The notes under the pieces: generated by a model
The model's database searches: none
Told to the model about the DNA's origin: nothing
What the model saw: only the letters and a program-made list of their open reading frames with translations
Assembly: GCA_046305255.1 (NCBI GenBank)
Contig: JBKCCF010000148.1
Span: forward strand, 1 to 17,524
Source: UBA6136 sp046305255
Lineage (GTDB): Bacteria > Pseudomonadota > Gammaproteobacteria > Methylococcales > Methylococcaceae
DNA length: 17,524 nt
Direction: 5' to 3'
Translations under genes and position numbers: made by a program
Part shown: positions 7,764-14,637 of the stretch, piece by piece
How positions within the stretch are numbered: the stretch's first letter is position 1
How the letters are laid out: each line of letters begins with the position of its first letter

Positions 7764-8047
7764 AAGCTTTCATAGAAATACATAGCCATAGGGGGTTAAT
7801 CGCGTTATCCTAACCCCAGTTTGTCGCGGTGCCTTTAACCAAAGGTGCCCCGAGGATATTTCCGGCCTTGCCCCTCAAGCGAACGCCTCAAGGCGCCCTC
7901 CCTTCAGCCCCGATTCCTCCCGCAAACATCACGGCACCCGGATGTCCGTTTGCCGGAGTTCCGTACCATTCTTGATAACCCAAACATATACGCCGAAATC
8001 GTTTTATAACGGTGGCACGGACTGGCGTAGCAGGATCCTTATACTAC
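7764..8047 (+). promoter_or_regulatory. Upstream region of rhlE with a candidate -10 box
   Basis: This is the non-coding stretch ahead of rhlE (with the preceding stem-loop, about 330 bases). TATAAC at 8005-8010 is a five-of-six match to a sigma-70 -10 box and would give a leader of about 30 bases, but no good -35 lies at the right distance; TTGATA at 7972 is too far away. A small CGCC-TCAA-GGCG tetraloop hairpin lies at 7884-7895 and a CCTTT/AAAGG stem lies in the 7830s-7840s. I see no coding frame with protein-like features here. Confidence 0.3.
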
Positions 8048-9322
8048 ATGGCTTTTTCTTCTCTAGGCCTCGACAACACCCTTTTGCGCGCCATTGCCGA
8101 ACAAGGGTACACGGCACCTACGCCGATCCAATCGCAGGCCATACCGGCAGTCCTTGCCGGGCGTGATCTACTTGCCGCTGCCCAGACCGGCACCGGAAAA
8201 ACTGCCGCATTCACACTGCCCCTGTTACAGCGACTGATTGATATCAACCGCACCGGTGAGCGCAACCGACCGGGTCGCGCGCCCAGGGTGCTAGTGTTGG
8301 TCCCTACCCGGGAGCTGGCTGCGCAGGTAAATGACAACGTGCGCACCTATGGCCAGTTCACCCCGTTCCGCACCGCGGTAATTTTCGGCGGCGTTGGAAT
8401 GCAGCCACAAATTGATACCCTCCGCAACGGCGTAGATTTGCTAATTGCGACTCCCGGCCGTCTGCTTGATCTTGTGACACAGCGGTTTGCACGACTTAAC
8501 GAGATCGACTTCCTCATTCTGGATGAGGCTGATCGTATGCTGGACATGGGCTTTATTCGTGACATCAAGCGCATTCTGGCGCTGTTACCGAAGGTGCGGC
8601 AAAATCTTCTGTTCTCCGCTACCTTCTCGAAAGAGATTCGGGAACTGGCGGCAGGCCTGCTGCATAAGCCTCTGAGCATTGAGGTGGCACCTCGCAATTC
8701 CACTGCGGAGCGTGTTGACCAATGCGTTTACCGAGTCATGAAGGAATGCAAGCAGCCTCTGCTGGCGCACCTCATTACAACGGGCAACTGGGGACAAACG
8801 CTGGTATTCACACGCACCAAGCATGGTGCCAACCGTCTGGCACAACAACTGGAACGTGACGGTTTGACGGTCGCAGTCATACATGGCAACAAGAGCCAGA
8901 GCGCCCGCACCCGGGCCCTCAGCGACTTCAAGGAAGATCGCGTACAGGTGCTGGTTGCAACGGATATTGCTGCCCGTGGCCTTGATATCCGTGAACTACC
9001 GCATGTCGTAAATTACGAACTGCCGGATGTGCCGGCGGACTACGTCCACCGCATCGGCCGCACCGGGCGGGCAGGCGCTGTAGGCGAAGCGATCTCACTA
9101 GTATCGGACGATGAATCAATCCAATTGCGCGACATCGAACGACTGCTGGGACGCAAATTGACGAGTCGGATAATGCCAGAAGGCATTATCCCCCTGCAGC
9201 GGGCAGAACCCGCTCCGGCGGCACATCGTCCTACCCCTAAACGCGGTAATTCGCCGGTTCGCGCCGGTCAGCACCGCTCTCAGCGGCAGGGTCAGGGCGT
9301 CAATCGCCGAGGCGCCGTCTAA
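8048..9322 (+). CDS. rhlE: DEAD-box ATP-dependent RNA helicase RhlE
   Basis: The 424-residue protein carries every DEAD-box motif in order: upstream F3 and the Q motif PTPIQ (24-28), Walker A AQTGTGKT (45-52), PTREL (86-90), TPGR (135-138), DEAD (159-162), SAT (190-192), ATDIAARGLD (304-313) and HRIGRTGR (334-341). The opening MAFSSLGLDNTLLRAIAEQGY and the AGRDLLAAAQTG region are those of the RhlE subfamily. The last roughly 50 residues form a basic, Pro/Arg/Gln-rich tail, which in this subfamily binds RNA. RhlE unwinds RNA duplexes and is linked to ribosome assembly, RNA decay and growth in the cold. The start at 8048 matches the family N-terminus; AGGA at 8032-8035 is rather far (12 bases). 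The first RRM gene begins 42 bp downstream, so the two are probably co-transcribed. Confidence 0.95.
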   Translation: MAFSSLGLDNTLLRAIAEQGYTAPTPIQSQAIPAVLAGRDLLAAAQTGTGKTAAFTLPLLQRLIDINRTGERNRPGRAPRVLVLVPTRELAAQVNDNVRTYGQFTPFRTAVIFGGVGMQPQIDTLRNGVDLLIATPGRLLDLVTQRFARLNEIDFLILDEADRMLDMGFIRDIKRILALLPKVRQNLLFSATFSKEIRELAAGLLHKPLSIEVAPRNSTAERVDQCVYRVMKECKQPLLAHLITTGNWGQTLVFTRTKHGANRLAQQLERDGLTVAVIHGNKSQSARTRALSDFKEDRVQVLVATDIAARGLDIRELPHVVNYELPDVPADYVHRIGRTGRAGAVGEAISLVSDDESIQLRDIERLLGRKLTSRIMPEGIIPLQRAEPAPAAHRPTPKRGNSPVRAGQHRSQRQGQGVNRRGAV

Positions 9323-9364
9323 AACCCCGCCACACTTTCTGCTTAACATCTACGGAGGACAAAC

Positions 9365-9631
9365 ATGTTAAGACTTTATGCCGGAAATCTGCCTGCGGAT
9401 GTTACCGAAAATGAATTCACCGAACTTTTTGCCGAGTTTGGTCGGGTGCGTTCGATAGAACTTGCACGCGATATTTTCACGGGGCGCTGCCGCGGTTTCG
9501 GCTTCGTGGAGATGGAAGGCCATGAGGCAAGGGCTGCGATCACCGGACTTAATGGCCGGACTCTGCGCGGTAACAGCCTCCGCGTAAATGAGGAGCGTCC
9601 GCGCAGCAAGCAGCGTGGAGGTCGACGCTGA
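9365..9631 (+). CDS. Small single-RRM RNA-binding protein (first copy)
   Basis: The 88-residue protein is one RNA-recognition motif. RNP2 is LYAGNL (4-9), RNP1 is RGFGFVEM (43-50), and the beta-alpha-beta order is complete. A short basic tail (RSKQRGGRR) follows. A strong GGAGG lies six bases before the ATG. Bacterial proteins of this type bind single-stranded RNA and are often cold-induced. It sits 42 bp after rhlE and so probably forms an operon with it. Compared with the second RRM copy it lacks the Gly-rich tail and has an Arg/Cys change in the loop before RNP1 (GRCRGFGF against GRSKGFGF). A 6 bp CTGCCG/CGGCAG stem with a nine-base loop (9641-9661) follows the stop, with no T run. Confidence 0.93.
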   Translation: MLRLYAGNLPADVTENEFTELFAEFGRVRSIELARDIFTGRCRGFGFVEMEGHEARAAITGLNGRTLRGNSLRVNEERPRSKQRGGRR

Positions 9632-9666
9632 TGAATGATTCTGCCGTAAGGACACCGGCAGCTGGG

Positions 9667-9810
9667 TGCTGTACTACAAAATTGATAGGGACATTTACGT
9701 ACAGCATCGCGATAGGAAACCTAGTCTACTAGTCCCGTCGGCCTGTCTGAATCTGGCTGGCCTGATTGGTTTTATCTGTTTTAGTATTTTGTATCTGTAA
9801 GGAGTTTCTC
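9667..9810 (+). promoter_or_regulatory. Leader of the second RRM gene with a cold-box-like element
   Basis: Positions 9695-9705 (TTACGTACAGC) match the E. coli cspA cold box TGACGTACAGA at 9 of 11 bases, including an unbroken ACGTACAG. The element lies 105 bases before the GTG start, which would fit a long structured 5' leader. It is also half of an inverted repeat: TGCTGTAC (9667-9674) and GTACAGCA (9699-9706) with a 24-base loop. Downstream come CTAGT/ACTAG (about 9721-9732) and a T-rich tract with an imperfect TTTTATCTGT repeat running into AAGGAG. Which promoter is used is not clear. TTGGTT and TTGTAT 17 bases apart are possible, but would leave almost no leader and exclude the cold box. 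Confidence 0.45.
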
Positions 9811-10137
9811 GTGGGTAAGAAGTTATACGTAGGCAATTTGAGCTACAACGTCAACAATAGTGAACTTGAAGAAATATTCGCGGCGCATGGCACCGTTGAA
9901 TCCGCAAGCGTCATCACTGACCGTGATACCGGCCGCTCCAAGGGTTTCGGCTTTGTTGAAATGGGCAACGATGCTCAGGCTCAGGCCGCTATCAGCGCTC
10001 TGCATGGCAAGGAAATGGGCGGGCGCAGCCTAACGGTCAATGAAGCCCGCCCGCGTGAAGAACGCAGCGGCGGTTTTGGTGGCGGCGCCGGCGGCGGTCG
10101 TCGTGATGGCGGTTTTGGCGGCGGTCGTCGCTTCTAG
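9811..10137 (+). CDS. Small RRM RNA-binding protein with Gly-rich tail (second copy)
   Basis: The 108-residue product starts MGKKLYVGNLSYNV at a GTG, with AAGGAG six bases upstream; the longer open frame from 9766 adds unrelated hydrophobic residues that are not part of the domain. RNP2 is LYVGNL (5-10) and RNP1 is KGFGFVEM (44-51). The RRM is followed from about residue 87 by a Gly/Arg tail (GGFGGGAGGGRRDG and repeats), similar to the cold-inducible Rbp proteins of cyanobacteria and to many proteobacterial relatives. It should bind single-stranded RNA, probably as an RNA chaperone. It is separated from the first RRM gene by 179 bp, so it probably has its own promoter. A strong hairpin follows 12 bases after the stop. 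Confidence 0.94.
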   Translation: MGKKLYVGNLSYNVNNSELEEIFAAHGTVESASVITDRDTGRSKGFGFVEMGNDAQAQAAISALHGKEMGGRSLTVNEARPREERSGGFGGGAGGGRRDGGFGGGRRF

Positions 10138-10149
10138 GCCGACGTTTTC

Positions 10150-10180
10150 CCCGTGCTGATACGCTAAGTATCAGCATGGG
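10150..10180. terminator. 13 bp hairpin between convergent genes
   Basis: CCCGTGCTGATAC (10150-10162) pairs with GTATCAGCATGGG (10168-10180) across a five-base loop GCTAA, with one G-T pair. The stem can be extended by pairing TTT on the left with AAA on the right after a bulge. It lies between the convergent second RRM gene and the leftward glycosyltransferase gene. There is no T run after the stem on either strand, so it may act as a weak bidirectional terminator or as a 3'-end stabiliser. Confidence 0.5.
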
Positions 10181-10216
10181 AAATCTGTTGCGCAAATCAA
10201 TCGGCCTGACGGTAGG

Positions 10217-11023
10217 TCAACGTTTCAATTTCCTCATCAGGTAACTCATGAAATGCCTGACAAATCCCCAATTTAAGACCTTGTTCTTAAGGGCGTTATC
10301 GGAAACATAAAGTGATGTGCAGGTGGTTTTCAAAAATCTGCCACTAAAAAGTCGCTGATACTTTCTGACAAATTCTTTCTTCGTTCGGTAAAAACTGGGA
10401 TTAGTCCCCGCCCCACCGACATGTTCAACGTGAAAGTCAATCACATACGCGGCGTAACCCCGCAACTGGGCCTGTAAACACAGATCCAGCCCATAGAAAT
10501 GGAAGCCCTGCAAATCGCGCGACAAACCCAGATTTGCATCCCGCCGTAGCACCAGGAAATTCTCGTCCAGCGAATGAACTTTAGCCGGTAGCTGCCCGAG
10601 GGTCACATTGTCATAGTAAGGATCGGTAATCCTTACGGCCATGGTGACAAAATCGCGAGCACCAGCGTTGCCCAGCACAGCCCAGGCTTCATCCACCTCA
10701 TACATTTGCTCAATGCGGCGTTCCAACACGCTACTGTCGTCAAATCGATAGAGGATGTCCTGATGGCAGAGAATGATGTACCGCCCCGAGGCAGCGGCCA
10801 ACATTCGGTTAATGCCAGCATAGGCATCCAACTGATTGCCTTTTGTATTATCAACAACCCAATATTCGCACCTATCCTTGCTAAATCCCGCCTTCAATGC
10901 CGACTGTAGCATGGCATCATAGAGATTCCAATCAGTCACCAGAGTACATAAACTGAAAATGTAACCACTATTAGCATCCATTACGGATATATCGCGGACA
11001 TCGGGCCGATCAGTCATAGTCAT
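10217..11023 (-). CDS. StrF-like family 2 glycosyltransferase
   Basis: The 268-residue protein has a GT-A type Rossmann start (SLCTLVTDWNLYDAMLQSAL), then WVVDNTKGN (55-63) and the motif ILCHQDI at residues 84-90. HQD in place of the usual DxD is characteristic of the StrF-like glycosyltransferase group. The later segment GFHFYGLDLCLQAQLRGYAAYVIDFHVEHVGG fits the acceptor-binding part of the same group. It probably transfers a sugar to LPS or another surface glycan; the donor and acceptor cannot be read from the sequence. I start it at the ATG at 11023, eight bases after AGGGG; a TTG two codons earlier is possible. It lies 85 bp downstream of the ligase gene on the same strand and shares its low GC, so the pair is likely co-transcribed. 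The C-terminus is basic (LMRKLKR), perhaps membrane-associated. Confidence 0.8.
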   Translation of the reverse strand: MTMTDRPDVRDISVMDANSGYIFSLCTLVTDWNLYDAMLQSALKAGFSKDRCEYWVVDNTKGNQLDAYAGINRMLAAASGRYIILCHQDILYRFDDSSVLERRIEQMYEVDEAWAVLGNAGARDFVTMAVRITDPYYDNVTLGQLPAKVHSLDENFLVLRRDANLGLSRDLQGFHFYGLDLCLQAQLRGYAAYVIDFHVEHVGGAGTNPSFYRTKKEFVRKYQRLFSGRFLKTTCTSLYVSDNALKNKVLNWGFVRHFMSYLMRKLKR

Positions 11024-11108
11024 CAGCAAAACCCCTGTTTAACCATCAACGCCCACCCCTGCCGGATGTGGGACCCCATAAAACCAAGCATGTTCTCTAA
11101 GCCATGCG

Positions 11109-12404
11109 CTATCGTCTCGCCGCAGACCAGGCACTATAACTATTAGCAGACATGAAGCCTGCCAATAAGAGCCAGAATGGGCGCACATCGGAATGCAAAT
11201 ATCGAAAATCAAACAGGCTCCAGATCATGAAATACCAAAAGCTTATGCTCACAAACAGCCTGTAGTCGGCGTGAAAGCAGTACACCTTGGAACAAGAGAT
11301 AAACCCAGCCCGCAAAAGATATGAAAATACGAATAGTAAATAAAATCCAACAAGTCCCAAGGTCAGCAAAATCTCAAGGTAAGCGTTGTGGGTATGGGGC
11401 AACCAGTTTCGGTCAAATAGATTTTTGTCATGGGTATCCCGTATGAGATAGGCCGATGTACCGGGCCCCCATCCAATAAGCGGTTGCTCCAGCCATTTCG
11501 CAAAACCAAACCTCTGGAGATCAAATCGATAGCTGGTATTACTCCTCGGCAATTGAGTCCAATGTCCCTGGGTCAACTCGGATAAGACCTGCCGTTCCTC
11601 CTGCAGACGACCTCCGATGGCGTTGACCCAGGTGCCGCCAGCCAGCACCAAAATAAGCAAACCCGACAACACCGCGGCCCTGGAGTGCCGTCCATAGAGT
11701 GGGACGCCCAACTTGCGACGTCTGACAAGAGTAAAGCCGGCAAAATAAATCAACACAAGCAAGAAGGGTATCCAGGCAGACTTTGAACCACTTTCTATAA
11801 ACCCGTAAAAGGAAAATAGAGTTACCCCATAAATACCCGGCACCACCACACCGGAACGGGCATTCATTACACCCTTTATTCTAGGCCAGAGCACAAGTAT
11901 ACCCAATAATATTTCGCCAAATATAAAACCTGAGAAGATTGGATTAAAGCCCAAACCCGTACGCTTCTCCAGCCTCATGTGCCAGAAGTTATCCCAATCC
12001 ATATGAATGAAAACATGAAGCAGTAAGCCGGCGACACACAAACAGAGTATTTCACCATATCGGCTCCGCCGGCCAGCCAGACACCAGGCGATAGGAAAAA
12101 AGCTAAACAGCTTGATCCACGATAGCAGGGCGTTAATCTCAACCTGTCTCGTATCAGGAAGCCTGTTTATGGAATACCAGGTGAGTCCAGCCAGATAGAG
12201 ACAAAAGACGACAGCTGACCAGAATAGAGTGGACTGCACCAACCAGCAGCGAGCTTTGCCATCTGCGAGAAATCCTGACCACATCAGAATCAGCCCCAAC
12301 GAAACCCCGAAAGGACTTAGCCAGGCAGAGGCTGCAAACAGCAACAAACCCGCGCCTGCAACCGATTCCGCCGATAACCGTACACTCAATCCAGCCCCTG
12401 CCAT
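11109..12404 (-). CDS. O-antigen ligase / polymerase family membrane protein (Wzy_C domain)
   Basis: The 431-residue product is a multi-pass inner-membrane protein with about ten hydrophobic segments across its length (for example LSPFGVSLGLILMW, STLFWSAVVFCLYLAG, LVGFYLLFVFSYLL). A large hydrophilic loop between about residues 270 and 340 carries the signature of the WaaL/Wzy_C family: RFGFAKWLEQPLIGWGPG and then HTHNAYLEILLTLG starting near residue 337. The His in this loop is essential in known WaaL ligases. Such proteins join undecaprenyl-linked glycan to lipid A-core or polymerise repeat units; sequence alone does not distinguish ligase from polymerase. The start is uncertain, since the nearest AGGA is 16 bases upstream of the ATG. 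GC is low (22 of 60 bases in both 11281-11340 and 11881-11940), well below the glycosyltransferase genes to its right. Confidence 0.87.
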   Translation of the reverse strand: MAGAGLSVRLSAESVAGAGLLLFAASAWLSPFGVSLGLILMWSGFLADGKARCWLVQSTLFWSAVVFCLYLAGLTWYSINRLPDTRQVEINALLSWIKLFSFFPIAWCLAGRRSRYGEILCLCVAGLLLHVFIHMDWDNFWHMRLEKRTGLGFNPIFSGFIFGEILLGILVLWPRIKGVMNARSGVVVPGIYGVTLFSFYGFIESGSKSAWIPFLLVLIYFAGFTLVRRRKLGVPLYGRHSRAAVLSGLLILVLAGGTWVNAIGGRLQEERQVLSELTQGHWTQLPRSNTSYRFDLQRFGFAKWLEQPLIGWGPGTSAYLIRDTHDKNLFDRNWLPHTHNAYLEILLTLGLVGFYLLFVFSYLLRAGFISCSKVYCFHADYRLFVSISFWYFMIWSLFDFRYLHSDVRPFWLLLAGFMSANSYSAWSAARR

Positions 12405-12552
12405 ATCGTTATTTTGCGTTTCCTGATTGTCGGCCTGCCAAACGGCCTGACTTTTCCCTCATACCCAGCCGGGAGAAGCGTGGCACAATCGAGTATCACC
12501 CCGCCGTGCGGGCCGGTTAGACTAGAGATACCACCCTACCCCAGTGACAGCC
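12405..12552. promoter_or_regulatory. Divergent promoter region of the polysaccharide genes
   Basis: These 148 bases separate the leftward ligase gene from the rightward GT2 gene and must hold promoters for at least one direction. A tight CCCGC-CGT-GCGGG hairpin lies at 12500-12512, and GGCCTG is repeated directly within a few bases near 12430-12446. I see no confident -35/-10 pair. The TGGCAC at 12481 lacks the second half of a sigma-54 site. Confidence 0.3.
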
Positions 12553-13518
12553 ATGGCCCATACGCTAACCAATGCCCCCACATTCACCATTTTCATCCCG
12601 ACCTATAACCGCGCTGACCTGTTGCCGCGAACCTTTGCCAGCATCGACACCCAGACTTTTCGCGACTTTGAAGTGGTCATCATTGATGACGGCTCAACTG
12701 ACGGCACGGCCGATTTAGTGGCGCAATGGCGTTCGCGGGCCGACTTTGGCATCACCTATGAGCGGCAATCCAATCAGGGCAAATATGTCGCCTGCAACCG
12801 GGGAGTCCAACTGGCCAGGGGCCAGTTTTTTGTCCTGCTCGACTCGGACGACCGCCTGCTACCCCACTGTCTTGAGCGTCTACTCTACCATTGGGAGACC
12901 ATCCCGAAATCGGACCGTCATCGTTTTGCCGGAATTGAAGGTCTGGTCGAGGGTATGGATGGCCAACCGCTGGCGACCACACACTACCCTGAAAGCCCCC
13001 TGGATGCCGACTATCTTGACCTCTGGTACCGCCGCCACATCGGTGGTGAAAAACGCGGAGCGATGCTGACCAGTGTTCTGAGAGAGTATCCCTACCCGAT
13101 CTTTCCAGGTGAACGCCACATCCGCGATTCCATCACCTGGAAGCGCATTGCCCTGCGCTACGTCGTGCGCTGCGTCAACGAAGTGTTCCAGCAAATGGAA
13201 CAACAAGCCGACGGACTCACCTCCAACCGCTTTGCTGCCCGCATGAACAGTCCGCGTGGCTTCCAGTTATTCTATCTGGAGGACGTGACCCTTTACCGGT
13301 CATGGCTGAGTCTGCGACAGTTTCGCCGAAGCATGATCGACTTTATCCGTTTTTCCCTGCACTGTGACGATGGCTTTCTAGCCCAGGCCAGACTGGTAGA
13401 ATGGGCGCCGGCCTGGTTACTGCTGTTGCCTGCGGGCGTAGCGCGCTGGCTGGTTGACCTTTACCGACTCCGCTTCAAGGGCGGACACCATCCCAACAAA
13501 GTGAAGCTTCTCAAGTAA
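12553..13518 (+). CDS. Family 2 glycosyltransferase
   Basis: The 321-residue protein opens with the canonical GT2 start TFTIFIPTYNRADLLPRTFASI, then VVIIDDGSTDGT (DDGSTDGT at 45-52, nucleotide-sugar binding), SNQGKYVACNRG and the metal-binding DSDD at 97-100. The N-terminal 200 or so residues form the GT-A domain; the rest, with a short hydrophobic patch (APAWLLLLPAGVARWLVDL), may sit against the membrane. It probably adds a sugar to a lipid-linked or LPS acceptor in the cytoplasm. I chose the ATG at 12553; a GTG three codons earlier is equally possible and neither has a clear ribosome-binding site. It begins a tight operon: its TAA is followed immediately by the ATG of the next glycosyltransferase. 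Confidence 0.9.
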   Translation: MAHTLTNAPTFTIFIPTYNRADLLPRTFASIDTQTFRDFEVVIIDDGSTDGTADLVAQWRSRADFGITYERQSNQGKYVACNRGVQLARGQFFVLLDSDDRLLPHCLERLLYHWETIPKSDRHRFAGIEGLVEGMDGQPLATTHYPESPLDADYLDLWYRRHIGGEKRGAMLTSVLREYPYPIFPGERHIRDSITWKRIALRYVVRCVNEVFQQMEQQADGLTSNRFAARMNSPRGFQLFYLEDVTLYRSWLSLRQFRRSMIDFIRFSLHCDDGFLAQARLVEWAPAWLLLLPAGVARWLVDLYRLRFKGGHHPNKVKLLK

Positions 13519-14637
13519 ATGGCTACCGATCTGGCGATATTTCTGGCGACGTCCGGCCATAGCGGCGTCGACCGACTGGCGCGCAACCTTGTGCCGGCTC
13601 TGGCCCAACGCGGCTACAACATAGACCTGCTCAAGGTGCGTAACCATGGCCCCCATCTGGACACGATTCCCGACGGTGTACGTGTGATTGAACTGGGTAC
13701 CCGCCACGTCTATCCCAGCCTGTTCAAGGTGGCCCATTATCTGCGCCAGGCAAAACCGGCCAGCCTGTTCTGCGACAAGGACAGAGTCAACCATACGGCA
13801 CTGCTGGCGCGGGCCATGGCCGGCGTCTCCACCTACCTCACGCTGAGCATGGGGACGACTGTTTCGATAGATCTGGCCCATCGCGGCATCCTGCACCGCA
13901 TCAAGACCCGACTATCCATGGGTCTGCTCTATTCGCTGGCCGATAACGTGATCGTCACCTCCGAAGGCGTTGCCGAAGACATGGCCCACTATACGGGTCT
14001 CAAGCGCAGCCTGATCAACGTCGTACCCTGCCCCATTGTGCCGGCATGGGTATTCGACGCCGACTTTGAGACGCCCGATCATCCGTGGTTCTCCGATGGA
14101 GGACCGCCGATCATCATGGGGCTGGGTGAACTGGGTAGTCGCAAGGATTTCGCCACCCTGATCCGCGCTTTTGCCCGTATCCGTCCCGAATTCCCCTGCC
14201 GGCTCATGATTCTTGGCCGAGGCCGCGACCGCGAACGACTGGTCGCCATCGCCCATGAACTCGGCGTGGCTGATGCACTCGCATTACCGGGCTTTGTCGA
14301 TGCCCCCTATGCCTACCTGGCCCAGGCCAGCCTGTTCGCCTTTACCTCGCTATGGGAGGGACTGGGATTCGCGTTGATTGAAGCGTTGGCGGTCGGCGTG
14401 CCATCGGTGTCTACCGATTGCCCGAGCGGACCGCGCGAGATTCTGGCGGATGGCAAATATGGCCCCCTCGTCCCGGTGGGCGACCACGAAGCTCTAGCCG
14501 CTGCGATGCTCGCCACTCTGCGTAACCCGCTGCCCAAATCCACCCTGCAGGCCGCCGCCCGACCCTACGAAATTGAAAATGCCACTTCGGCTTACGTCGC
14601 TGCACTGAATCTGCCGCCACAGGGTTCACGGCGGTGA
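13519..14637 (+). CDS. Family 4 glycosyltransferase (first of two paralogues)
   Basis: The 372-residue protein has the GT-B layout: an N-terminal domain starting DLAIFLATSGHSGVDRLARNLVPAL and a C-terminal donor-binding domain. The EX7E motif of GT4 retaining enzymes is present at Glu280 and Glu288 (EGLGFALIE), followed by STDCPSGPREIL and GPLVPVGD. Typical GT4 features GELGSRKDFATLIRAFA and GRGRDRERL are also seen. It probably uses an NDP-sugar or UDP-HexNAc donor to extend a surface glycan. The ATG directly follows the TAA of the upstream GT2 gene with no gap, so translation is likely coupled. It closely parallels the next gene along its whole length, pointing to an old tandem duplication. 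Confidence 0.92.
   Translation: MATDLAIFLATSGHSGVDRLARNLVPALAQRGYNIDLLKVRNHGPHLDTIPDGVRVIELGTRHVYPSLFKVAHYLRQAKPASLFCDKDRVNHTALLARAMAGVSTYLTLSMGTTVSIDLAHRGILHRIKTRLSMGLLYSLADNVIVTSEGVAEDMAHYTGLKRSLINVVPCPIVPAWVFDADFETPDHPWFSDGGPPIIMGLGELGSRKDFATLIRAFARIRPEFPCRLMILGRGRDRERLVAIAHELGVADALALPGFVDAPYAYLAQASLFAFTSLWEGLGFALIEALAVGVPSVSTDCPSGPREILADGKYGPLVPVGDHEALAAAMLATLRNPLPKSTLQAAARPYEIENATSAYVAALNLPPQGSRR

Noticed and set aside
7972..8010. TTGATA and TATAAC as a sigma-70 promoter pair for rhlE
   Set aside because: The spacer is 27 bases, far longer than a working 16-18; only the TATAAC is kept as a weak candidate.
12479..12496. TGGCAC suggesting a sigma-54 promoter ahead of the GT2 gene
   Set aside because: The required TGC half at the -12 position is absent at the right spacing.
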